Shown in pieces: positions 28,443 to 36,872 of a stretch of 64,000 nucleotides of DNA; the first letter of the stretch is position 1; every line of letters starts with the position of its first letter. The stretch is from Geodermatophilus poikilotrophus (lineage in GTDB: Bacteria; Actinomycetota; Actinomycetes; Mycobacteriales; Geodermatophilaceae), in the NCBI RefSeq assembly GCF_900111455.1, contig NZ_FOIE01000001.1:694376-758375 (forward strand), written 5' to 3'. The notes beneath the pieces are model-generated. The model ran no database searches and was not told where the DNA came from. It saw only the letters and a program-made list of their open reading frames with translations. The position numbers were made by a program, and so were the translations under genes.

Positions 28443-28465
28443 CGAGCCGCGCAGGACCTCGGGTC

Positions 28466-29170
28466 TCAGCGGGCGGTGAGGTGCGCGACGACGAGGTCGC
28501 CGAGCATCCGGCGCTGGTGCTCGCGCCGCTCGGCGTCGAGCATGTCCCGGCCGAAGAGGGCGCGCCAGGTGTGCCGGTTCGCCGTCCGGAAGACGCAGAA
28601 CGAGCTGATCACCTGGTGCACGTCGAGGGCGTCGACGTCGCCCCGGAACAACCCGGCGTCCCAGCCGCGCTCGAGGATCCGGCCGAGGACGTCCAGCACC
28701 GGGTTGGCCAGCCCGGACAGCGCCTCGGAACGGGCGATGTGCTCGGCTCGGTGGATGTTCTCGATGCTCACCAGCCGGATGAACTCCGGGTGCGCCTCGT
28801 GGTGGTCGAAGGTGAGGCCGGCGAGCTCCCGCACCGCCTGCACCGGGTCCAGGTGCTCGACGTCGAGCCCCTGCTCGAGGCTGCGGATCCGCTTGTAGGC
28901 CCGCTCCAGGACGGCGACGTAGAGCTGCTCCTTGCCGCCGAAGTAGTAGTAGATCATCCGCTTGGTCGTGCTGGTCTTGGCGGCGATCTCGTCGACCCGC
29001 GCCCCGGCGTAGCCCCGGTCGGCGAACTCCTGGGTGGCCACGTCGAGGATCTCCGCCCGGGTGCGCTCGGCGTCCCGCTGCCGCGGCGGATCGGGCACGG
29101 CCGCGACCGAGGGGACGGGCTCGTCGGGCAGCTGCTGGGCGGCGGACGACACGGGTGCGGACCTCTTCAC
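28466..29170 (-). CDS. TetR-family regulator, likely of the shikimate genes
   Basis: 234 aa, GTG start. After a 30-residue flexible tail the helix-turn-helix is typical: RDAERTRAEILDVATQEFAD, GYAGARVDEIAAKTSTTKRMIYYYFGGKEQLY. The C-terminal domain (LEQGLDVEHLDPVQAVRELA ... EFIRLVSIENIHRAEHI) resembles the TetR_C group that includes regulators of aromatic and quinate/shikimate catabolism. It lies next to the transporter, dehydrogenase and dehydratase genes. Two related sites, ACTAATTGGTACATTA and ACCAGTTGGTACATAA, in the control region at 30945-31074 are its best operator candidates. Confidence 0.88.
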   Translation of the reverse strand: MKRSAPVSSAAQQLPDEPVPSVAAVPDPPRQRDAERTRAEILDVATQEFADRGYAGARVDEIAAKTSTTKRMIYYYFGGKEQLYVAVLERAYKRIRSLEQGLDVEHLDPVQAVRELAGLTFDHHEAHPEFIRLVSIENIHRAEHIARSEALSGLANPVLDVLGRILERGWDAGLFRGDVDALDVHQVISSFCVFRTANRHTWRALFGRDMLDAERREHQRRMLGDLVVAHLTAR

Positions 29171-29401
29171 GTCGGTGGACTCCCCCCGAGCCTAGGACGG
29201 CCCGTGGCGACGCCCGGGAGGCCGACCGATCGGCCCGTGGCGGCCGACTCGCAGACGGCGCCGGCCACCTGCAGGGTCGCCGGCCGGTCCCGGCCGCGGC
29301 ACACGGGCTCCGCCTCCCCGCGGACGACGGCCGCGGAGTACGCCGGCCACCGCGATGCGACGCCGGGCGCTGCGGACACGTCGTCTCCCTGGACGCAGAG
29401 G

Positions 29402-29439
29402 CCGGTGGCCGGGCCGACGAGTGCCGGCCCGGCCACCGG
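29402..29439 (-). terminator. Hairpin after the MHS transporter gene
   Basis: Perfect 14-bp stem CCGGTGGCCGGGCC / GGCCCGGCCACCGG with a 10-base loop, 15 bases beyond the stop of the minus-strand transporter gene. The rest of the 283-base gap between the TetR and transporter genes shows no gene. Confidence 0.7.
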
Positions 29440-29453
29440 GTGGGGGTCCTCGC

Positions 29454-30845
29454 TCAGAGCGAGGCGCGGATGCGCTCGTACTCCTCGCGCGGCACCATCG
29501 GTGCGTCGTCGCGGCCCAGGTCGTCCATGTGCACCCGGTGGGTCTCCCGGGCCGACCAGGCGGCCGTCGCCGCGATGATCCCGATGCCGAAGGTGATGCC
29601 GCCGACGATCAGCGGCACGTTGGCGTCGCCAGGGGCGATGATCGCGTACACGGTGGGCAGGAACGCCGTGATCATCGTGCCCAGGTTCTGCGAGACCGCG
29701 AAGGCGGTGACGCGGGTCCGGGTGGGGAACAGCTCCTGGTAGAAGGCTGGGAAGACCGCGTTGTAGCCCTGGTAGACGACGCCCCACATCAGGATGGCGA
29801 ACACGAAGGCCCAGACCACGGAGCCCTGGCTGATCGCGTAGAGATAGGCGAAGGACAGCGCCGTCGAGCCCAGGGCGCCGACGATGATGCAGGGCCGCCG
29901 GCCGATGCGGTCGGACAGGTTGCCGACGTAGGGGATCAGCAGCACGGCGACCGCGTTGCCGACCACCGAGATCCACAGGTAGGTGGCGGCGCTGAACTCG
30001 ATGCCGTACGCCTCCTGCGTGGCGTAGGTGGCACCGAACACGGTGGTCGCCACCGGGACGGCGTTCATCAGCGCCATGCAGATCACCCGGAGCATGTCCG
30101 GGCCGCTCTCCCGGACCGCCTGGACGATCGGCGCCTTGGGCACCTCGCCGTGCACGGCCTCCTCCTGGAAGACCGGCGTCTCGTCGACCCGGCGTCGGAT
30201 GATGACGCCGGCGACCACCACGAGGGCGGACAGCAGGAACGGGATCCGCCAACCCCAGGACTGGAACGCCTCCTCGGGCAGGATCGCCGCCAGCGGCAGG
30301 AACACCGCGGCCGCGAGGATCTGCCCGGCCTGCACGCCCTGCAGGGTGTAGCTGGCGTAGTAGCCGCGCCGGCCGAAGGGCGCGTGCTCGACGATCATCG
30401 CGCTGGCGCCGGAGATCTCCCCGCCCACGGCGAAGCCCTGCACCAGTCGCAGCGCCACCAGCAGCGCCGGAGCCAGCAGGCCGACCTGCTGGTAGGTGGG
30501 CAGCAGCGCGACGAGGAACGTGGACACGCCCATCAGCAGCATGCACAGCACCAGCACGTTCTTGCGGCCGCGGGTGTCACCCCAGTGGCCGAGGACGAAC
30601 GCCCCGATCGGCCGGGCCACGTAGCCCACCCCGAAGGTGGCCAGCGAGATGATGATCCCGATCTGCGGGTCGGACTCCGGGAAGAAGAGCGTCGGGAACA
30701 CCAGGGCGGCGGCCTGGGCGTAGATGAAGAAGTCGTAGTACTCCAGGGCGCTGCCCATCCAGCCGCTGGCCGCGGCCTTCCTGGGGGTCTTCTGGAACTC
30801 GCTGGGCTCGTGCGAGCCGGGGGGTTCGACCACTCGGTCGCGCAT
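29454..30845 (-). CDS. MHS-family metabolite:proton symporter, likely shikimate uptake
   Basis: 463 aa from ATG at 30845 behind AGGAGG. Twelve-helix MFS of the metabolite:H+ symporter group, which includes ShiA, KgtP and PcaT. Motifs: GSALEYYDFFIYAQAAALVF, GYVARPIGAFVLGHWGDTRG, RKNVLVLCMLLMGVSTFLVA, LRLVQGFAVGGEISGASAMI, LSDRIGRRPCIIVG. Its position divergent from shikimate dehydrogenase and dehydroshikimate dehydratase points to shikimate, quinate or protocatechuate as cargo (inference). The shared control region at 30945-31074 suggests co-induction. Confidence 0.9.
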   Translation of the reverse strand: MRDRVVEPPGSHEPSEFQKTPRKAAASGWMGSALEYYDFFIYAQAAALVFPTLFFPESDPQIGIIISLATFGVGYVARPIGAFVLGHWGDTRGRKNVLVLCMLLMGVSTFLVALLPTYQQVGLLAPALLVALRLVQGFAVGGEISGASAMIVEHAPFGRRGYYASYTLQGVQAGQILAAAVFLPLAAILPEEAFQSWGWRIPFLLSALVVVAGVIIRRRVDETPVFQEEAVHGEVPKAPIVQAVRESGPDMLRVICMALMNAVPVATTVFGATYATQEAYGIEFSAATYLWISVVGNAVAVLLIPYVGNLSDRIGRRPCIIVGALGSTALSFAYLYAISQGSVVWAFVFAILMWGVVYQGYNAVFPAFYQELFPTRTRVTAFAVSQNLGTMITAFLPTVYAIIAPGDANVPLIVGGITFGIGIIAATAAWSARETHRVHMDDLGRDDAPMVPREEYERIRASL

Positions 30846-30944
30846 CGGTCCTCCTGGGAGGGAAGGGGGTGCGCCGGCTGGCGCGGGGACGGCGGTGCTC
30901 GGTGCGGAGAGCGAGCGCAGTGACCGACACCACGTCCGCAATGA

Positions 30945-31074
30945 ACTAATTGGTACATTAGCGTGGCGTGGAGCACAAGCCCCGGCTCGCAGACGGTCGT
31001 CGTCCGCTGGTGGAGGCTGGTGCGGGACGGCGGGATGTGGTCTGCTGCACATCAACTCACCAGTTGGTACATAA
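30945..31074. promoter_or_regulatory. Divergent shikimate control region with two operator-like repeats
   Basis: ACTAATTGGTACATTA (30945-30960) and ACCAGTTGGTACATAA (31059-31074) match at 13 of 16 positions and lie 114 bases apart. Each overlaps a -10-like TACAT[T/A]; read on the minus strand the first also gives TAATGT for the transporter. This stretch is far more AT-rich than its surroundings. Confidence 0.6.
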
Positions 31075-31087
31075 GGGGGGCGGTCCC

Positions 31088-31966
31088 GTGGCGGACGGCG
31101 CGCAGGGATTCCTGATCGGTCTGGTCGGCAGCGGCATCGGCCCCTCGCTGTCCCCACCGCTGCACGAACGCGAGGCCGACGAGCTGGGCCTGCGCTACCT
31201 CTACCGGCGCCTGGACCTCGACCGGCTGCAGAGACCGGCGTCGGCGGTCGGCGAGGTCCTCGCCGCCGCCCGGCTGGCCGGCTACGACGGGCTCAACGTC
31301 ACCCACCCCTGCAAGCAGCTGGTCCTCGAGCACCTCGACGAGCTCTCCCCCGACGCCGCGGCCCTCGGTGCGGTGAACACCGTCGTGCTGCGCGACGGGC
31401 GGGCGGTCGGGCACAACACCGACTGGTCCGGCTTCGCGCGGGCTTTCGACCGGGGGCTGCCCGAGGCCCCGCTGGACCGGGTGGTGCTGCTCGGCGCCGG
31501 AGGCGCCGGGGCCGCGGTCGCGCACGCGCTGCTCACCCTGGGCACCCGCCGGCTGACCGTCCTGGACGTGGACGGCCGGCGGGCCGGTGAGCTCGCCGCC
31601 TCGCTGGGCGGGCGCTTCGGCGCCGACCGCGCCGAGGGCGGCGACCTCGGCACGCTGCCGGCGGCGCTGGAACGCGCCGACGGGCTGGTGCACGCCACCC
31701 CCACCGGCATGGCCGCCCACCCCGGGTTGCCGCTGGACGCCGGCCTGCTGCGCCCCGGGCTGTGGGTGGCCGACATCGTCTACCGGCCGCTGGAGACCGC
31801 GCTGGTGCGCACCGCCCGGGAGCTGGGCTGCCGGGTGCTGGACGGCGGCGGCATGGCGGTGTTCCAGGCCGTCGACGCCTTCCGGCTCTTCACCGGCATC
31901 GAGCCCGACGCCGAGCGGATGCTGACCCACTTCACCACGCTGGTCAGCGACGTCCGTGTCCGGTGA
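31088..31966 (+). CDS. qsuD: Shikimate/quinate dehydrogenase (AroE fold, catabolic)
   Basis: 292 aa from GTG at 31088; the frame extends to 30968 but those 40 residues do not look family-like. AroE-type motifs: GSGIGPSLSPPLHEREADEL (substrate SxS), GLNVTHPCKQLV with the catalytic lysine, LGAVNTVV, VGHNTDWSGFARAF (NTDxxG), the nucleotide-binding LGAGGAGAAVAHALL, ATPTGM and DGGGMAVFQAVDAF. The aspartate in TVLDVDGRRAGEL after the second strand favours NAD+ over NADP+. It oxidises shikimate to 3-dehydroshikimate, the substrate of the next gene. The neighbours make a catabolic QsuD role more likely than biosynthesis. Confidence 0.9.
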   Translation: MADGAQGFLIGLVGSGIGPSLSPPLHEREADELGLRYLYRRLDLDRLQRPASAVGEVLAAARLAGYDGLNVTHPCKQLVLEHLDELSPDAAALGAVNTVVLRDGRAVGHNTDWSGFARAFDRGLPEAPLDRVVLLGAGGAGAAVAHALLTLGTRRLTVLDVDGRRAGELAASLGGRFGADRAEGGDLGTLPAALERADGLVHATPTGMAAHPGLPLDAGLLRPGLWVADIVYRPLETALVRTARELGCRVLDGGGMAVFQAVDAFRLFTGIEPDAERMLTHFTTLVSDVRVR

Positions 31967-33890
31967 AGGAGAAGGACCCCGTCCTCCTCACCGCTCGCGA
32001 GCTCGCGGCGAGCCTCTGGACGGGGCCGCCACCCGCGCCCCTCGCCATCGGGCGATCGCCACGGTCTGCCTCTCCGGCACGCTCGAGGACAAGATCGCCG
32101 CAGCGGCCGCCGCCGGGTTCGACGGCATCGAGGTGTTCGAGCCGGACCTGGTCGCCTCCCCCTGGTCCCCCGCCGAGCTGGCCGCCCGCTGCGCGGACCT
32201 GGGCCTGTCGATCGACCTCTACCAGCCGTTCCGGGACCTCGACTCCACCGATGACGACCGCTTCGCCCGCAACCTGCGCCGGGCCGAGCACAAGTTCGAC
32301 GTGATGGCGCAGCTCGGCGTCGACACCGTGCTGGTCTGCTCCTCGGTCGCACCGGACGCCGTCGACGACGCCGACCGGCTGGCCGGGCAGCTGGCCACCG
32401 CCGCCGCCCGCGCCGGGGAGCGCGGCCTGCGGATCGCCTACGAGGCGCTGGCCTGGGGCCGGCACGTCTCGACCTGGGAGCGGTCGTGGGACGCCGTCCG
32501 GCGCGCGGACTCCGCCGCCCTCGGGCTGTGCCTGGACAGCTTCCACGTGCTCTCCCGCGGTGGTGACCCGGCCGGCTTCGCCGACGTCCCCGGGGGGAAG
32601 CTGTTCTTCCTGCAGCTGGCCGACGCGCCGCGGCTGGCCATGGACGTGCTGCAGTGGAGCCGCCACCACCGCCTCTTCCCCGGCCAGGGCGCCTTCGACC
32701 TGCCTGGCTTCGTCGCCGCCGTGCTCGCCACCGGCTACGCCGGGCCGCTGTCGCTGGAGGTCTTCAACGACGTCTACCGGCAGGCCGACCCGGCCCGGAC
32801 GGCGGTGGACGCGATGCGCTCGCTGCAGTGGCTGGAGGAGGCGCTCGCGGTGCGCGACCCGGCGTCCGGTCTGGTCCCGCCCCCGGCCGCGCCGGCGCTG
32901 TCGGGCTGGTCGTTCACCGAGCTCGGGGTCGACGGGGTCTCCGGGCCGCGGGCGGCCGAGGTGCTCGCCGCGCTCGGCTTCACCCACACCGGCCAGCACC
33001 GCTCCAAGCCGGTGCAGCTGTGGGAGCAGGGCGGGGCGCGGGTGCTGCTCAACGCCTCGGTGGTCCGCCCGGCCGCGACCGGCGTCGCCTCGGTCGCCGC
33101 GCTCGGCCTCGAGAGCGCCGACCCCGGCCGCTCGGCCGCCCGGGCGGAGGCGATGAGCGCCCCGGTCCTCCCCCGCACCCGCGGCGCCGCCGAGGCGGAG
33201 CTGTCGGCCGTGGCCGCGCCCGATGGCACGCAGGTCTTCTTCACCCGCACCGTCCCCGACGGCTGGCCCGCCGACTTCCTGCCCACCGGGCAGCAGGCGG
33301 GCCCCGGAGCCGGGATCACCGGAGTGGACCACGTGGGGTTGACCCAGCCGTTCGACTCCTTCGACGAGGCGGGGCTGTTCTACCGGGCGGTGCTGGGCCT
33401 CGAGGCGCAGGAGGTCGTCGAGACCGCCGCGCCGTTCGGGCTGGTGCGCACCCGGGCCGTCACCGACCCCGACCGGTCGGTCCGGCTGGCGCTCTCGGCC
33501 GCGACGCTGCGCCGCGGCGGCTGGGCGCCCGGCGTGCCCGAGCCGCAGTACGTCGCCCTGGCCACGGACGACCTGGTCGCCACCGCCCGCGTCCTGCACG
33601 AGGCCGGGGCGCCGCTGCTGCCGCTGCCGGCCAACTACGCCGCCGACCTCGAGGCCCGCTTCGACCTGCCCGCCGACGTCCTGGCCGCGATCCGGGAGCA
33701 CGGCCTCATGTACGAGGAGGACGGCGCCGGCGGCTACCTGCACCTGGCCACCGAGGTGCTCGGCGACCGGGTCTTCTTCGAGGTGGTGCAGCGCCTGGAC
33801 GGCTACGACGGCTACGGCACCGCCGACGCCCCGGTGCGCATGGCCGCCCACCGCCGCCGGCGGCAGGCGGCCCTGGTCCCGCCGCGCTGA
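31956..33890 (+). CDS. qsuB: 3-dehydroshikimate dehydratase, QsuB/AroZ type, with C-terminal HPPD-like domain
   Basis: Up to 644 aa. Residues 32-285 form a TIM-barrel sugar-isomerase-like domain (IATVCLSGTLEDKIAAAAAA, GFDGIEVFEPDL, the metal ligands in YEALAWGRHVS, CLDSFHVLSRGGDP, SLEVFNDVYRQ) that dehydrates 3-dehydroshikimate to protocatechuate. Residues 300-625 contain two VOC modules resembling hydroxyphenylpyruvate dioxygenase (VDHVGLTQPFDSFDEAGLFY, YLHLATEVLGDRVFFEVVQR), as in QsuB. The start is unusual: the only GTG in frame (31956) overlaps the upstream stop, lacks a Shine-Dalgarno, and the first ~27 residues are translated hairpin repeat. The family-like part begins at about residue 33 without its own start codon. 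Confidence 0.9.
   Translation: MSGEGEGPRPPHRSRARGEPLDGAATRAPRHRAIATVCLSGTLEDKIAAAAAAGFDGIEVFEPDLVASPWSPAELAARCADLGLSIDLYQPFRDLDSTDDDRFARNLRRAEHKFDVMAQLGVDTVLVCSSVAPDAVDDADRLAGQLATAAARAGERGLRIAYEALAWGRHVSTWERSWDAVRRADSAALGLCLDSFHVLSRGGDPAGFADVPGGKLFFLQLADAPRLAMDVLQWSRHHRLFPGQGAFDLPGFVAAVLATGYAGPLSLEVFNDVYRQADPARTAVDAMRSLQWLEEALAVRDPASGLVPPPAAPALSGWSFTELGVDGVSGPRAAEVLAALGFTHTGQHRSKPVQLWEQGGARVLLNASVVRPAATGVASVAALGLESADPGRSAARAEAMSAPVLPRTRGAAEAELSAVAAPDGTQVFFTRTVPDGWPADFLPTGQQAGPGAGITGVDHVGLTQPFDSFDEAGLFYRAVLGLEAQEVVETAAPFGLVRTRAVTDPDRSVRLALSAATLRRGGWAPGVPEPQYVALATDDLVATARVLHEAGAPLLPLPANYAADLEARFDLPADVLAAIREHGLMYEEDGAGGYLHLATEVLGDRVFFEVVQRLDGYDGYGTADAPVRMAAHRRRRQAALVPPR
31971..32027 (+). repeat. 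57-base hairpin element, copy 2
   Basis: Begins four bases after the shikimate dehydrogenase stop. Outer arms CCCCGTCC and GGACGGGG, inner arms CCGC and GCGG, loop TCGCGAGCTC, linkers of 6 and 9 bases. It lies inside the open frame of the next gene and supplies its N-terminal residues. Confidence 0.85.
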
Positions 33891-33910
33891 GGCAGACCCC
33901 CGTGCAGGGA

Positions 33911-33967
33911 GCAGGACCCCGTCCTCCTCACCGTTCGCGAGCTCGCGGCGGGCCTCCGGACGGGGCC
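33911..33967 (+). repeat. 57-base hairpin element, copy 3
   Basis: Twenty bases after the dehydratase stop, in the same orientation as copy 2, so this gene is flanked by direct copies about 1.94 kb apart. Inner arms CCGT and GCGG (one G-U pair), loop TCGCGAGCTC, outer arms as in copies 1 and 2. May terminate the shikimate operon before the convergent gene. Confidence 0.85.
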
Positions 33968-34007
33968 AGGCGCGAGCCTGCCAGCGGTGGGGAGCAGCGG
34001 TCCTCCC

Positions 34008-35756
34008 TCAGCGGCGGCGGGTCTCCGGGAACAGCAGGTCGACGAAGCGCTGCGCCGTCGGCCGCGGCTCGTGGTTGGCCAGCCCCGGCCGCTCGTTGGC
34101 CTCGATGAACACGTGCTCGGGCCCGTCGACGTCCGGGACGATGAAGTCCAGGCCGGTGACCGGGATGTCGATGGCCCGGCTGGCCCGGACGGCGGCCTCC
34201 GCGACCTCCGGGTGCAGCCGCGCGGTGACGTCCTGGATCGTGCCGCCGGTGTGCAGGTTCGCCGTCCGCCGGACGCGGAGGCGCTCCCCCGACGGCGGGA
34301 CGTCACCCATCGCGTAGCCGGACTCGGCCACCACCGCGGCGGTGACCTCGTCCAGCGGGATGCGCGACTCACCGCCGGTGGCCCGCTCGCGCCGGCGGCT
34401 GGTCTCGCGGACCAGCGCGGTGACGTCCCGGTGGCCGTCGCCGACGACCTCGGCGGGCCGGCGGACGGCCGCGGCCACCACCTCGTGGTCGATGACGACG
34501 ACCCGCAGATCCTCCCCCGCCACCAGCTCCTCGACCAGGACGTCGGGGCAGTGCCGCAGGGCCACGTCGACCGCGCGCCGCAGGGCGGCGGGGTCCTGCA
34601 CCCCCACCGTGATGCCCCGGCCCTGCTCGCCGCGGGCCGGCTTGACCACCACCTGCCCCACCTCGTCGAGCAGCGCCAGGGCGGCGGTGAGGTCCCCGCC
34701 GGGCACCTCGGCGCCGCGGGCCACGCGGACCCCGACGCCCTGCACCACGCGCCGGGTGACCCGCTTGTCGTCGCACCGGCTCATCGCGACCGCGGTGGTC
34801 AGCTCCGAGAGGCTCTCCCGGGTCAGCACGCTGCGCCCGCCGAGGCTCAACCGCATCTCGCCGGACGCGACGTCGGTGACCTCCACGCGGACGCCCCGGC
34901 GCAGCGCCTCGTCGGCGAGGATCCGGGCGTAGGGGTTGAGGTCGTCGAGACCGGGCGGGCCGCCCACGAACAGCGGTGCGTTGATCGAGTTCTTCCGCTT
35001 GACCACGACCGCCGACACCTGCCGGAACCCCAGCTTGCGGTACAGCGCGATGGCGCCGGTGTTGTCGTGCAGCACCGACAGGTCCAGGTAGGCGCGCCCG
35101 CGCGCGGCGTACCGCTCCGCCAGCACCCGCACCAGCGCCTCCCCCGTCCTCGGCGGCGCGCTCTGCGGGTCGACGGCGAGGCACCACAGGCTGCTGCCGC
35201 CCTCGGGGTCGCCGAACGCCAGCACGTGGTCGACCCCGGTGACCGTCCCGACCACCCCACCGGTCCGGCGGTCCTCGGCGACCAGGTGGGTGACGGTGCG
35301 GGTGCGCTGGTTGCGCCAGGTGGTCACCGGGTCGGCGGGCACCATGCCGGCGCGGTCGTGGATCAGCTCGAGCTCGCGGACGTCGGCCGGGCTGGACACC
35401 GTCCGGACGAAGACGCCCTCGATGAGCTCGCGCCGCGGGCGGTAGCAGTGCAGGTCGAGCCGGAAGGTGTAGCTCGGGTCGACGAAGAGCTCGTCCGGCG
35501 CCAGCCCGACCAGCACCTGGGGGTCCCGCGGGTAGATGCAGATGTCCCGGCGGCCGTCGGCCTCGTCGCGCAGCACGTCGACGATGCCCCGGAGGTCGGC
35601 GAAGGTCTGCCCGAAGACCAGCCGCCCCCAGCCCAGGTCGAGCGCCACGCCGGGCCGCATCCCGCGCAGCTGGTGCTCCGACGGCGGCTGCCAGGGGACG
35701 CCGGTGAGCGGGCTGGCGGCCGACAGCGGGGACCGGCGGCGGATCGGGGGCCGCAT
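34008..35756 (-). CDS. ngg: N-acetylglutaminylglutamine synthetase (GNAT plus ATP-grasp)
   Basis: 582 aa from ATG at 35756. An N-terminal segment (SPLTGVPWQPPSEHQLRGMR ... GWGRLVFGQTFADLRGIVDV) precedes a GNAT acetyltransferase (about 130-290, with LDLSVLHDNTGAIALYRKLG) and an ATP-grasp ligase (about 310-580, with VVKPARGEQGRGITVGV, LVEELVAGEDLRVVVIDHEV, FIVPDVDGPEHVFIEANERP). This fusion is the synthetase of the osmoprotectant NAGGN pathway, making N-acetylglutaminylglutamine from two glutamines and acetyl-CoA. Its usual partner, the AsnB-like amidotransferase, is not in the window. Upstream 299 bases hold no gene; TTACGGA near 35990 on the minus strand may be part of a promoter. Confidence 0.85.
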   Translation of the reverse strand: MRPPIRRRSPLSAASPLTGVPWQPPSEHQLRGMRPGVALDLGWGRLVFGQTFADLRGIVDVLRDEADGRRDICIYPRDPQVLVGLAPDELFVDPSYTFRLDLHCYRPRRELIEGVFVRTVSSPADVRELELIHDRAGMVPADPVTTWRNQRTRTVTHLVAEDRRTGGVVGTVTGVDHVLAFGDPEGGSSLWCLAVDPQSAPPRTGEALVRVLAERYAARGRAYLDLSVLHDNTGAIALYRKLGFRQVSAVVVKRKNSINAPLFVGGPPGLDDLNPYARILADEALRRGVRVEVTDVASGEMRLSLGGRSVLTRESLSELTTAVAMSRCDDKRVTRRVVQGVGVRVARGAEVPGGDLTAALALLDEVGQVVVKPARGEQGRGITVGVQDPAALRRAVDVALRHCPDVLVEELVAGEDLRVVVIDHEVVAAAVRRPAEVVGDGHRDVTALVRETSRRRERATGGESRIPLDEVTAAVVAESGYAMGDVPPSGERLRVRRTANLHTGGTIQDVTARLHPEVAEAAVRASRAIDIPVTGLDFIVPDVDGPEHVFIEANERPGLANHEPRPTAQRFVDLLFPETRRR

Positions 35757-36055
35757 CACCACCGGGCACCGCCGGGGGTCGGGCGCCGGCTGGGCCGGGA
35801 GCCGGACAGGATCGTGGCTCCGTGCATGGGGGGCCATCCCTCGGGGGGTGCGACCGCGTGCCCACGGGTGCACGGCCGGAACTGCGCTGCGCGCCGATCG
35901 CGAGGAGCGGTCCTCCGGCACCATGGCGGCGTGCTCCACCAGACCGGGTCGAGCAGCCCTGCCCACTCCCGGCCCTTCCGAAACACGTCCGTAACACACG
36001 GGGCGCCGGGATCCCCGCGCCCGGGAGCCGTCGCCGCGACCCGCCGGGCGGCGCC

Positions 36056-36766
36056 TCAGGCCCGCAGGTGCGTCTCGAAGAAGCGCAGGATGCGCCCCCA
36101 GGCGTCCTCCGCCGAGGGGTGGTGGTGGCTGAGGCCGGCCACCCGCTCCAGGACGGCGAACGGCCCGCTGTCGTGCCGGTTCATGAACGAGTGCCCGGCG
36201 TCGGGGTACTCGCGGACGTCGTTGGGCACGCCGTTGCCGGTCAGCGCCCGCTCCAGCCGGTGCCCCGCCCCGCGGAGGGCCGGGTCCCTGCGGCCGTAGC
36301 TGGCGACCACCGGGCAGGCGCCGGCCAGCAGCCGCTCGGCGTCCCTGGGGACGAACCCGTAGTTGGGCGCCGCGACGTCGAACCCGCGGGTGGCGCCCAG
36401 CAGCGCGAAGCCGCCGCCCATGCAGAAGCCCAGGACACCGACCCGGCCGGTGCAGTCCGGGCGGCCGGCCAGCCAGCCGCGGGCCGCCTCCAGGTCCCCG
36501 AACGCCGCACCCTCCCGGCGCAGCAGGTCGCCGAAGGTGCGCTTCAGGCAGCGCACGGCACCGCCGGCGCTGAACAGGTCGGGCGCGACGGCGAGGTAGC
36601 CCGCGGCGGCGAGCCGGTCGGCCTGCTCGCGGGTGTCGTCGTTCAGCCCGAAGGCCTCGTGCACCACCACCACGCCCGGCCAGGGTCCCTCCGACACGGG
36701 CGGCACGGCGAGGTGGGCGCGCAGCTGCGGGGTGCTCGCCCCGCCGGGGACGGTCGTCTCGGGCAC
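36056..36766 (-). CDS. Dienelactone hydrolase family protein
   Basis: 236 aa, GTG behind GGGAG. The Cys-His-Asp triad of dienelactone hydrolase is visible: nucleophile cysteine in [14 protein letters not shown], aspartate in [10 protein letters not shown], histidine in [11 protein letters not shown]. The N-terminal [20 protein letters not shown] is also typical. The classical enzyme opens dienelactone in chlorocatechol breakdown; many actinobacterial members act on unknown esters. No catechol genes are adjacent, although the dehydroshikimate dehydratase nearby yields an aromatic product. Confidence 0.88.
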   Translation of the reverse strand: MPETTVPGGASTPQLRAHLAVPPVSEGPWPGVVVVHEAFGLNDDTREQADRLAAAGYLAVAPDLFSAGGAVRCLKRTFGDLLRREGAAFGDLEAARGWLAGRPDCTGRVGVLGFCMGGGFALLGATRGFDVAAPNYGFVPRDAERLLAGACPVVASYGRRDPALRGAGHRLERALTGNGVPNDVREYPDAGHSFMNRHDSGPFAVLERVAGLSHHHPSAEDAWGRILRFFETHLRA

Positions 36767-36872
36767 GGGCGGCTCCCGTCGTCGTCGGCCGGGTGGGCGC
36801 CCCGGACGCTACCCAGCGGGCCGGCCTGGAGCAGGGTCCGAGCCCGGGAGCGGCGGGGGCGGGGGTCCTCGG

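Noticed and set aside
30968-31087. N-terminal extension of the shikimate dehydrogenase to GTG 30968
   Set aside because: The 40 extra residues are unlike AroE proteins and would cover the second operator and its -10-like box; kept only as a remote alternative.
35757-36055. Possible c-di-AMP (ydaO) riboswitch ahead of the osmolyte gene
   Set aside because: The conserved GAA/GGGGAACC-type blocks of that riboswitch could not be found in the minus-str leader.
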